NCBI GenBank assembly: GCA_902500715.1
Contig: CABVRO010000003.1
Location: forward strand, 20,463-84,462
Source of the DNA: an uncultured Nitrospira sp.
GTDB lineage: Bacteria > Nitrospirota > Nitrospiria > Nitrospirales > Nitrospiraceae
Direction of reading: 5' to 3'
DNA length: 64,000 nt
Part shown: positions 16,609 to 24,280 of the stretch, in pieces
Position numbering within the stretch: position 1 is the first letter of the stretch
How the letters are laid out: every line of letters starts with the position of its first letter
Program-made: the position numbers and the translations under genes
Notes under the pieces: model-generated
What the model saw: only the letters and a program-made list of their open reading frames with translations
The model's database searches: none
Told to the model about the DNA's origin: nothing

Positions 16609-17042
16609 CAACTGATGACGCCGTGGTCCATCCGGCCGAGCACCTTCGCCACCGCTTGGGTCCCCACATCCGTGTCCAACACATCGAGCGGCGCGGCATT
16701 CCCGAGCGCCCGATTGGCCCGCTGCAACCACTGAGCGGCTTTCCCCTCTTCCCCCAACACTTCCACGGCCAGTGCAAAAATTCGAGCCAGGCGCACCAAG
16801 CGATCCGATTCGTCCGCCGTCAGCCGTCGAGCCTTCCGCCGTCTCGCCAACGTCCGCTTGGTAATCATGAGGATCTCGCCCAGCCGAGGAATGTCGACCT
16901 GAGCATGGCTCGCCATGGCCGAAAGCGCCGCGAAGGGCATGCCTTCACGAATGCGAGAGGTCATGTCCTCTGTGGAACGAACCTGTTTTTTCAGAACCGT
17001 CGGCCCGCCCAGCACGTTGATCAGCGCCTCATGTGTCGGCAT
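16608..17042 (-). CDS. Xre/MbcA/ParS-type antitoxin
   Basis: A 144-residue antitoxin of the Xre-ParS-MbcA group that partners RES toxins. The N-terminal half is a helix-turn-helix-like region (ALSAMASHAQVDIPRLGEIL, then ITKRTLARRRKARRLTADES). The C-terminal half is the DUF2384 toxin-binding domain (ARIFALAVEVLGEEGKAAQW, LDTDVGTQAVAKVLGRM). It should bind its own promoter, where two GTGCCAnATGGC-type sites are visible. The ATG at 17042 has no strong RBS but gives the normal family N-terminus. Confidence 0.9.
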   Translation of the reverse strand: MPTHEALINVLGGPTVLKKQVRSTEDMTSRIREGMPFAALSAMASHAQVDIPRLGEILMITKRTLARRRKARRLTADESDRLVRLARIFALAVEVLGEEGKAAQWLQRANRALGNAAPLDVLDTDVGTQAVAKVLGRMDHGVIS

Positions 17043-17058
17043 GTCGATCTCCCCGGAT

Positions 17059-17102
17059 GTGCCACATGGCTGCAGTATAGTGCCATATGGCACAGGCGTC
17101 AA
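17059..17102 (-). promoter_or_regulatory. Promoter and operator of the antitoxin-toxin operon
   Basis: On the minus strand TTGACG (17102-17097) and TATACT (17079-17074) are separated by exactly 17 bases. The spacer contains the perfect palindrome GTGCCATATGGCAC (17080-17093), and a second related site GTGCCACATGGC lies at 17059-17070 around the start of transcription. Antitoxin binding to both would block RNA polymerase, the usual autoregulation of such pairs. The remaining 17103-17384 holds nothing recognisable. Confidence 0.75.
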
Positions 17103-17384
17103 GCAACGGTGGAAGCCTGGTGCGGGACCGCGAAGCCGGGAAGAACCTCACGAAGCGGAACAGAAGGCAGGAACCAATTAGCCTGGCAGAAGGTAGCAGT
17201 CTGCGTCGCGACTTCCCCGTCTGCCTATCGCGGGTCGGGCGCCCCGAACGATTCAATCCAAGCAGAATAGCAGTAGCTCGACGGCACGCCGCGTCCGTCA
17301 GATCGACTCAGCGCCGCAGGGCTCGGATACTGCACCACGGTCAAGGGCAGGCGGCAGGGGGAGAGAAAAGGGATCGGCATTTTC

Positions 17385-17413
17385 TTGACAGCCCCCACAG
17401 CGCGCTCGATAAA
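17385..17413 (+). promoter_or_regulatory. Candidate promoter of the RAYT gene
   Basis: TTGACA (17385-17390) and GATAAA (17408-17413) are 17 bases apart. The ATG at 17422 lies only about 9 bases after the -10 element and no RBS is visible, so the message may be leaderless or nearly so. Confidence 0.45.
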
Positions 17414-17421
17414 ACTCCGTC

Positions 17422-18129
17422 ATGCCACGTCGCCCACGCCTTCCTGTTGGAGACCTCACCTCTCACGAGCTGAACCGTCGTGTGGGACGCCTCCCGCTCG
17501 TTGAGAAGCCCGTGGACCACGCCGCCTTTGAGAAAGTTCTCGCCGAAGCCCAGGCCCAGACCAGAATCCGCATCGCCGCCTACTGTCTGATGCCCAATCA
17601 CTGGCATCTTCTGCTTTCGCCTCGACATGATGGCGACCTCTCCGAGGTCCTGCGCTGGATCACCGTCGCGCATACGCAACGGTGGCATGCGCATCATCAC
17701 ACCGCCGGGACCGGCCTCCTGTATCAAGGCCGCTTCAAATCGTTCCCGGTGCAGACCGATGAGCATTTCCTGACCGTCGCGCGCTATATAGAGCGCAATG
17801 CCTTGCGAGCGAAGCTGGTGACTCGTGCGGGTGACTGGCAATGGTCGAGTCTCTGGCGGTGGGAACAACGAGACGATAAATTGACGACGTGGCTTAGTGA
17901 CTGGCGTATAGAACGCCCGCGCGATTGGGTGGCGCATGTGAATCGTCCACAGACCGCATCCGAGCTGGAATCACTCCCAACGAGTGTACAAGGGGCCGCC
18001 CGTTCGGTGAAGAAGGCTAGCCCGTTATTTACGAAGGCTTCTACTGTAACCGGCGACAAGCCAGCAGGCGGTCCATGCCACCTTCTGCGGGGGATCAGGG
18101 AGATTAAGCCCCACGCTCGACATCCCTGA
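17422..18129 (+). CDS. REP-associated tyrosine transposase (RAYT, Y1_Tnp/TnpA-like)
   Basis: A 235-residue single-strand HUH-type transposase. The opening MPRRPRLPVGDLTSHELNRR is family-typical. The metal-binding pair is in YCLMPNHWHLLLSPR, GTGLLYQGRFKSFPVQ follows, and the catalytic tyrosine lies in VARYIERNALRAKLV. Relatives mobilise REP-type hairpins rather than full insertion sequences. No flanking inverted repeats of its own are visible. The last 45 residues (after NRPQTASELESL) diverge from the usual ending and may reflect a frameshift or deletion. It is a candidate mover of the hairpin repeats in this window. Confidence 0.88.
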   Translation: MPRRPRLPVGDLTSHELNRRVGRLPLVEKPVDHAAFEKVLAEAQAQTRIRIAAYCLMPNHWHLLLSPRHDGDLSEVLRWITVAHTQRWHAHHHTAGTGLLYQGRFKSFPVQTDEHFLTVARYIERNALRAKLVTRAGDWQWSSLWRWEQRDDKLTTWLSDWRIERPRDWVAHVNRPQTASELESLPTSVQGAARSVKKASPLFTKASTVTGDKPAGGPCHLLRGIREIKPHARHP

Positions 18130-18133
18130 TCCC
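18091..18133 (+). terminator. Perfect hairpin over the RAYT stop codon
   Basis: GGGATCAGGGA (18091-18101) and TCCCTGATCCC (18123-18133) form a perfect 11-bp stem with a 21-base loop. The stop codon TGA (18127-18129) lies in the right arm. There is no T tract. It may be a terminator or a RAYT-linked palindrome. Confidence 0.55.
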
Positions 18134-18164
18134 GTCACAGGAAACGCAGGTCTCAATCATTCAG

Positions 18165-18926
18165 TTACTTTACGGGGAGCTTCACGCTGATCGCTCCGCC
18201 AAGATCCCCTTCGTTTGCACCCTCTTTCTTATAGCCAGAGACATCCATCTCGCCCTTTGGTGCTCCATGACAACCCAAACAGCCTTTTCCGTAATAGAGG
18301 GGCAACAGCACCCGTACGGCCTTCCCACCGTCGACCGCCTCGCTCATTGCCTTGTCGCCCTGCCGGGGGTAGGACGCATCGGCAAGTTTCTTCAGGAGGC
18401 CGGCTTCAAACTCGTCTGCTTTATTCTTGGGGTTCCGCAACAGTCCGTCTTGCGTCGTTTGCTTGAGATAGATCCCGGTCTTGCTGCTGAACTCTGCGGC
18501 TGCCTGCGTGCCGAAGTGTGCCGGGGTGAAGCCTTTATATGCGACGCCTTTCTGATTGATATGCGCCTGATTCGCCGCCACAGTTTTCTTTGAGGCCGCC
18601 ACGAGCTCCGGCAACAGGCTCTTCGCGGTTGCTGGCACAGCAGCTGCCTTTAAATTACCCAGATCGACACCGGCTCGTCCTTTGAATTTCTCGATCAACT
18701 CTTTTTCGAACACCTCTGGTGTAAATCCCTTGTCCCCCTTGCCGGCATCATTAATGACGGACTGATTGGCAGCAACAGTTCCTCGACCGGCATCCAGCAA
18801 CACCGCCAACAGACGTCCAGTTTCCACCAAATCGGGATTGGCCCATGCGGCAATCGGTGCAAGACCGTTGACTATCGCGAACAGGCCGAACGCGAACAGG
18901 ACACCGCATTTTTGGAGAACACTCAT
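18165..18926 (-). CDS. Periplasmic c-type haem protein, DUF3365 (Tll0287-like)
   Basis: A 253-residue exported protein. Residues 1-29 are a signal peptide (LFAFGLFAIVNGLAPIAAWA). The body is a DUF3365 domain, a PAS-like fold found in redox sensors and in Tll0287. A single haem c site, CLGCH, lies near residue 222, after RVLLPLYYGKG. It probably binds haem in the periplasm and may sense redox state or ligands; there is no attached kinase domain. GAGGAGG precedes the ATG. It is transcribed alone. Confidence 0.85.
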   Translation of the reverse strand: MSVLQKCGVLFAFGLFAIVNGLAPIAAWANPDLVETGRLLAVLLDAGRGTVAANQSVINDAGKGDKGFTPEVFEKELIEKFKGRAGVDLGNLKAAAVPATAKSLLPELVAASKKTVAANQAHINQKGVAYKGFTPAHFGTQAAAEFSSKTGIYLKQTTQDGLLRNPKNKADEFEAGLLKKLADASYPRQGDKAMSEAVDGGKAVRVLLPLYYGKGCLGCHGAPKGEMDVSGYKKEGANEGDLGGAISVKLPVK

Positions 18927-18960
18927 ATGACCTCCTCGGTTATGACGGGCCGATCAAGAA

Positions 18961-19004
18961 TCCTTCCCAGGAACATCCTTCCCAGGAACATCCTTCCTGG
19001 AGAA
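18961..19004. repeat. Short tandem direct repeat
   Basis: TCCTTCCCAGGAACA occurs twice in succession (18961-18975, 18976-18990) and is followed by a degenerate third unit TCCTTCCTGGAGAA. It lies in the leader of the haem protein gene. The rest of 18927-19399 shows no gene. Confidence 0.7.
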
Positions 19005-19399
19005 TCCACTTCCCGCGCGAGTATGGACTCTTTTCACTACTTACACTAGTTATTAATTTCCCGTTCCTCTATAGGTCATGGACAAGAAAAACACACGAAA
19101 AGATACACCTACTTTGCGAGCGGCTTTCTCAACCTCCCGCGCCTCCGCATCGTGGATTCCGGACCTAGCGTCGCAGGCGGGATAGAGAGTCATGTGTTCC
19201 GATCACACATTGCCCTGCTCTCCCCTCCACCAGCCGCATTACTCCCTCCCGCGGTTCAAGAAACCTGCTCACTCGGAAACCCGCGTGTTCACCTGCTCAA
19301 CCAACCCGATCGAGTCGTGCCCCTGTTACGGGGCACGAACCGGAGGTTGATTCAAACGCAGAAGTCGGTTTTCGGCTCCGCACCGGGAAACCACTCGGT

Positions 19400-19720
19400 G
19401 TGTTGATCCCCTTGCCTGCCGAGATATGGCACACACTTGCCCTGCAGAAGCGCGAAGTAGCCATGCACTCCAGCGCGCACGGCATGTCCCGAGAACTCAC
19501 GATACGTTTGCCCCTTCTCCTGAGATCGGCTCTCTCTCCCGATGGCGGCTGCACCTCGCCGCGCAGCTGCCCACCTCCACTTCCAAGAGCGTGGCCGAAG
19601 TCGCCGGCGACATCGGCTATGAGTCCGAATCTTCCTTCAACCGCGCCTTCAAACGCATGTTCGGCCGCTCCCAGCCCGCTTCAACAGCCAGGCCACGTCG
19701 TCCGTGCGCCCGCTGATCGG
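19400..19720 (+). pseudogene. Remnant of an AraC-family regulator
   Basis: Two frames carry pieces of the AraC C-terminal helix-turn-helix domain. The first frame has TLALQKREVAMHSSAHGMSR, resembling the first HTH. After a frame change, LSRWRLHLAAQL and SVAEVAGDIGYESESSFNRA plus FKRMFGRS match the linker and second HTH closely. No intact start or ligand domain remains and the end runs into unrelated sequence. It is a decayed gene of AraC/cupin type. Between it and 19932 nothing else is recognisable. Confidence 0.65.
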
Positions 19721-19932
19721 TCGTGCGCGCCAGCCTGCGCCGTTGAGATCCGCACAGAACGCCTGCCACGTCGTCCTCGGCCGACGTAGTACGTGAATAT
19801 CATCGACGAGCGGAGAAGCATGGAACAGGCCTGTCCGGTCTGCTAAAGTAGCCATGGATCCGCCGGCGCCGGAGGAACTTGTTCTTCCGTCCTGTCGACC
19901 GGCCGCATCAACCCTCAGACAAGGATGGCACC

Positions 19933-20622
19933 ATGCACGTTCAGCTCCCTCACCGCTTTCACAGACTCTTGCCGCTCGCTCTGACCTGCGGACTTGTCCT
20001 GATCACGCTCACCGGGTCCGGCTGCCAGACCGCCTACTATCAAACGATGGAAAAACTCGGGTATCACAAGCGCGACCTGATGGTGAGCGACGTCAAGAAA
20101 GCCCGGGATGCGCAACAGGAGGCGAAGGAACAATTCAAATCCGCGCTCGATCGGTTCACCAAGACTCTCAATATCCAGGGCGGCGAATTACAGGAGAAGT
20201 ACGAGGCCTTGAACGGCGAATACGAACGCAGCGAAAAGCGTGCGCAGGCGGTCCGGGATCGCATTACGTCGGTAGAAAACGTCTCCGATGCGCTCTTCGA
20301 TGAATGGACGGCCGAGCTGAAACAGTATTCCAACGCCGCGCTCCGCCAGAAGAGCCAGAAACAACTCACCCAGACGCGCAGCCAGTACGCCCAATTGATC
20401 AAGGCCATGAAACGGGCGGAAGCGAAAATGGATCCGGTCCTGGCAAAGCTGAAAGATCAGGTCCTTTTTTTGAAGCACAACCTCAACGCGCAGGCCATCG
20501 CCTCGCTCAAGAGCGAATTGGTCACGGTCGAAGGGAACATCGATTCCTTGATCAAAGATCTCAACGCCTCGATTCAGGAAGCAGATTCCTTCATTGCCTC
20601 TATGGAAAAAGAGAACGCCTGA
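19933..20622 (+). CDS. DUF2959 family lipoprotein
   Basis: A 229-residue protein with a lipoprotein signal peptide (LPLALTCGLVLITLTGSGCQ, lipid-modified Cys in SGC) followed by a long, almost wholly helical, charged region predicted as coiled coil (KKARDAQQEAKEQFKSALDR, LKSELVTVEGNIDSLIKDLN). This matches DUF2959, envelope proteins of unknown function. AAGGA precedes the ATG at 19933; an upstream in-frame ATG at 19879 would spoil the signal peptide. It stands alone. Confidence 0.85.
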   Translation: MHVQLPHRFHRLLPLALTCGLVLITLTGSGCQTAYYQTMEKLGYHKRDLMVSDVKKARDAQQEAKEQFKSALDRFTKTLNIQGGELQEKYEALNGEYERSEKRAQAVRDRITSVENVSDALFDEWTAELKQYSNAALRQKSQKQLTQTRSQYAQLIKAMKRAEAKMDPVLAKLKDQVLFLKHNLNAQAIASLKSELVTVEGNIDSLIKDLNASIQEADSFIASMEKENA

Positions 20623-20706
20623 TCGCCGACCGTCACCCGGCTGCAGATGTTCCTTACATCGCAGCAGCCGAATAGTATCAGGGGCCGACGGTTCAGCGAT
20701 GAACGG

Positions 20707-21133
20707 CTAGGCGAGGGCAGAATCTGACTGGGTTGGCTTACGACGCCGCCTGGCAGCCGCCAGCCACGCACCAAGCAGACTCATTCCAACCGTCGCACCG
20801 GTGAAAGCCGGCAAGACGCACGACTCGAGCCACCCGGAGCTCGAAGTGGTCGCCGGCCACAACCAGGCCACCCAGGGTACTGCCGACATTACAAGGGGAC
20901 AAGGCTGCGTGAATCGGGGGAAGCCGAAAGAGCCACACGAGAAACGCTCCCGAGAGGGCATACGCAGGGAGCAATAGAAGCAGAAGGAAAAAGGCCCCGT
21001 TGAACAGGGCCGCGAACGACAGGAACAACCGGAGCAGCCCCGCCAGAAATCCGACGGAGATACCTACGCTGGCCCGCCTGCCTGTCTGGCGCTCTAACTC
21101 CACGCCCTCCGTGTAGCCCACTGCTACGGACAC
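20707..21133 (-). pseudogene. Frameshifted small membrane protein gene
   Basis: The N-terminal frame (start 21133) encodes SVGFLAGLLRLFLSFAALFN and LLLLLLPAYALSGAFLVWLF, two membrane helices. After a five-G run at 20916-20920 the sense continues in another frame as PLVMSAVPWVAWLW and LPAFTGATVGMSLLGAWLAA, ending KPTQSDSALA at 20707. Removing one base from the run joins the frames into about 141 residues with three to four helices. This is either a real frameshift or a homopolymer sequencing error. The family is not recognised. Confidence 0.6.
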
Positions 21134-21157
21134 ACCGAGAAGTGTTACATTCGGCAG

Positions 21158-22063
21158 CTACTTGCCCGCTGTCTGAGCCTGTCCCGTACGCTCAGCACGT
21201 GCCTTCGACGCCTCAACGTCAGGAAGCGGCTGCCCGATCAGCCCTTGCAAGTAGGCCTTGTCCACGGCATCGAACAAGGCCTGCCGCGCAGCGCCCTCCG
21301 GCCCCTCGACGGCCAGCACGACATTATGCACGGCGAGGCCGCCGCTACGGCGGGCACTCGGCGCGCCGAATGTCGCCACCGTGGCGCCGGGCTCCGGGAA
21401 TCGCTCCATATTCATGGCCAGACGAACGGCGAACTCCTGAGGGTAGGATTCCAACCGCTTGGCTTGCGCGCGCAGCACGTCGGTCTGCGATTTCACCCCT
21501 GCGACATGGTCGCTGACGATCTTCTTGGCTGCATCTTCAAGTTTCTTCCCCTCGACCATCGCACGATCCACTTGAGCCTGCTGTTCGGGAGTAAAGGGAG
21601 GATCCTTACGACTGCGACGCGGTGCGGCGTCGTACGCCGCCTTCATCCGAGCGAGCATCTGCTTATACTCCGAGTCCCTTTCCGCCGGCAGTGTCTCGAT
21701 GCCTTCAATTTGCTTCTCGATGCCCTTGCGTTCGGCATAGAGCCGGTCGGCCGCGGCTTTGGGAAACTTGTACAGATATCCTCCACCCACATTCAGCGTG
21801 AACGCCCCCACCTGCTCGGCCTGACAAAACGAAAGGCGCGGTTGCCGTGAGAAATCATAGGATCCCCCGCGTCGCTCGCTGTTCGGAATGGGTTCCGGCA
21901 ACGCAGCAGCCAAGGCCGCCTCCGCCCGAGCCGCGAAGGCCAATTCCTCCCGCGTAGCATTCCGCACACCATCCACACAATCGGCTCGTGCCGCCTCCGG
22001 CATTCCACACATGACCATCGCGACCATCAACGCAGCAGCGAAACCACCGCAGGTCCTATGCAT
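21158..22063 (-). CDS. Secreted hypothetical protein
   Basis: A 301-residue exported protein. The signal peptide covers about residues 1-27 (AALMVAMVMCGMPEAARA). The mature part has two cysteines early (DCVDG, SFCQAEQ), a strand-rich segment (VGAFTLNVGGGYLYKFP), a long charged helical region, and a C-terminal domain containing GGLAVHNVVLAVEGPEG. The ATG at 22063 has GGAGG six bases upstream; a TTG lies one codon before it. I do not recognise the family. Its location fits the envelope-protein-rich accessory belt here. Confidence 0.75.
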   Translation of the reverse strand: MHRTCGGFAAALMVAMVMCGMPEAARADCVDGVRNATREELAFAARAEAALAAALPEPIPNSERRGGSYDFSRQPRLSFCQAEQVGAFTLNVGGGYLYKFPKAAADRLYAERKGIEKQIEGIETLPAERDSEYKQMLARMKAAYDAAPRRSRKDPPFTPEQQAQVDRAMVEGKKLEDAAKKIVSDHVAGVKSQTDVLRAQAKRLESYPQEFAVRLAMNMERFPEPGATVATFGAPSARRSGGLAVHNVVLAVEGPEGAARQALFDAVDKAYLQGLIGQPLPDVEASKARAERTGQAQTAGK

Positions 22064-22136
22064 CAACGTCCTCCACTGTGAAGGCTAACAGCAGTCGCCT
22101 GGACATGTCCGACCGGCGTGCCCGGAAGTATAGGAG

Positions 22137-23240
22137 ATGCTCACACGAAGTCAAGACGAGCGACAGGTCGCAGGAGCGGAGAAGTCTTCAACGACCGTAA
22201 CGGTTTTACGAAGGCCTGCCCATCATGCCCTTTTCCTCCCCTCACCACATGACAACCCCGAGGTGCAGTTGCTCCGTCGCGAGCTGAACAACGAACTGAT
22301 TGCACGTCGGCGAGCGGAAACGGGTATCGATCGCTTCTTCGACCTTTCGTCGGACATGCTCTGCATTGCCAACGCGGAGGGCAATTTCATCCGGCTGAGG
22401 CCGGCGTTCACCCGCACGTTGGAATGCCACCTCAACGAATCGATGAGTCGACCGTTCCTCGATTTGGTACATCCCAACGATCGAGCCAGCACGCTCCGCG
22501 AGGTCGAGCGCCGGATCGGCAGAGGCGAACCGGTACTGGAATTTCAGAACCGCCATCATCACCCGGACGGCTCCTGTCGCGGAAATCGTCGCCGCACCCG
22601 GACGGACGTAGGTATACAGTTGCGCGCGACATCACTGACCGTGAGCAGGCGCAGGCCTTATGCCGGTCCCATGAGGAGTTGGAGCATCGTGTTCAGGAGC
22701 GCACGGCAGAACTCCAGCAACGCAATCGCGGCTTGGAAACCCTGCTCTACGTCAGCTCGCACGATCTACGTGAGCCCCTGCGATCGATCACCAACTTCTC
22801 TCAATTGGTCCGCGAGCGGTATGGCAACCGCCTGGACGCGAAGGGCATCGATTACATCGACCGCGTCATCCGGGCTGCGCAGCGGATGGATCAGCTGATG
22901 GAGGATCTGCTCACGTTGTCGAGGGCGCAACGTGTGGAGAGGCCTTATGAAGAAGTCCGCGGCGACGACTTGGTCAGGGCGGCCCTGACTCAACTAGATG
23001 AGACGATTCGACGGACGGGCGCGCGCGTAAAGGTGGCCGACGGTTTCCCCTCGTTTCGTGTCAATAAAACCTGGGTGACGCAGGCGCTCTACAATCTGCT
23101 CGCCAACGCTCTGAAATTTCATCGGCCTGGGGAGGTCCCGGAGATTGATCTGGCCCCCTATAGGCTGATCGAGGAGGCGACCCCCAAGGTAGGTCTGGTG
23201 GTGCGCAACCATGGAACCGGGGTGGTGTCCGAGCAGTTGG
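22137..23240 (+). pseudogene. Broken PAS-histidine kinase gene
   Basis: The start (ATG 22137) encodes a PAS domain: DRFFDLSSDMLCIANAEGNF, and SRPFLDLVHPNDRASTLREV. Near 22575 the PAS sense moves to another frame, which continues KSSPHPDGRRYTVARDITDR, a HisKA domain with the phospho-histidine in LYVSSHDLREPLRSI, and part of the ATPase domain with the N-box ALYNLLANALKFH. The ATPase stops after LVVRNHGTGV and runs without a break into a radical SAM fragment. The kinase therefore has a frameshift and lacks its C-terminal G2 region; it cannot be functional as read. Confidence 0.8.
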
Positions 23241-24193
23241 AGATCGAGTCGCTGCAGGCGGCCGTGGCCGATGCGGCCTCCATCGGATACCGGGTTATGT
23301 CCGTATCGGGCGGGGAGCCGCTGCTGTATCCGGCGCTGGCGCAGCTCCTGCGCGCAGCCTATGCCGCGGGGCTCGTCTCGACCGTCACAACGAACGGCAT
23401 GCTCCTCGATCGACGTCAACTGGACGTTTTGGGGGCTGATTGCGACCTCGTCGCAATCAGCCTCGACGGCATCCCCGAATCCCACAACTTCATGCGCAAT
23501 TCGTCGCGCTCATTGGACGAGATGTGCGCCCGCCTCCCCGCCTTGCGCGCCTCGGGCATTCCCTTTGGGTTTATTTTCACACTGACATTTCATAACGTGC
23601 ACGAGCTGGACTGGGTCGCACGATTCGCGTTCGAGCGGGGGGCGTCGCTACTCCAACTCCATCCTCTGGAACCGATCGGCCGGGCAACCTGCAGGCTGGA
23701 TGAGTCCTATCCGGACGGCGAAGAAAACGCGGCGGCGCTCTGCGAAGCTGGGCGCATCCGCGAGCTGTACGAAGACAAGTAGGAGGTGCAAATCGATCTC
23801 GCGACGGTGCCGGTCATGCTGGAACATCCGACTCGCGTATTTGTGCGGGAGGCGACGTTGAGCAGTGCACAGACCATGGCCGATGTCATCGTACCATTGG
23901 TCATCGAGACCAGCGGGCTCGTCTCACCCATGCAGTATGGGTTCCCTCGCGCCTGGTCTTGAGGAAATATCAAAAACCGATCGTTGCTGGATCTGGCCGA
24001 AGAGTGGATCAGGCGGGATTATACCGCGTTCGTCACGCTCTGCCGCCTCGTCTATGAACAGGCGGTGCGCAAGGATCACGAGCCGGTGCGGAACTGGTAC
24101 GAACAGATCCATGCCGCGGCTTCGCAGTTCAGCCCCTCTCACGTAGGCGAGCAGCTCATGCAAGCCTGCTCAACCGAGCAGCACAGCGGTTAG
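23241..24193 (+). pseudogene. Radical SAM gene remnant with two in-frame stops
   Basis: The frame continues from the kinase remnant as AAVADAASIGYRVMSVSGGE and PLLYPALAQLLRAAYAAGL, the GGEP strand of a radical SAM protein, then DLVAISLDGIPESHNFMRNS. The cluster-binding cysteines that should precede are missing. A TAG (23780-23782) and a TGA (23960-23962) interrupt the same frame, yet homologous-looking sequence (EVQIDLATVPVMLEHPTRVF, LVSPMQYGFPRAW) runs on to 24193. It is a decayed gene truncated by the deletion that joined it to the kinase. Confidence 0.8.
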
Positions 24194-24280
24194 ACAGAGC
24201 GCCCCACGTCCCCTCAAAGCGCCTACCTCGGCAAGTGGCCACAGTGTGTCCTTCGGCACCTACGCTCGGGCCTTCTCCCA

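Noticed and set aside
18961..19004. Possible CRISPR-like direct repeats
   Set aside because: The 15-bp units are contiguous without spacers and only about three in number.
19649..19855. Minus-strand frame of 68 codons after the AraC remnant
   Set aside because: It overlaps the remnant, has no RBS and I could not tie it to a family; coding cannot be supported.
23780..23962. Readthrough or selenocysteine/pyrrolysine use at the in-frame TAG and TGA
   Set aside because: No supporting hairpin is evident, both stops occur in a gene already missing its N-terminus, and simple decay explains them.
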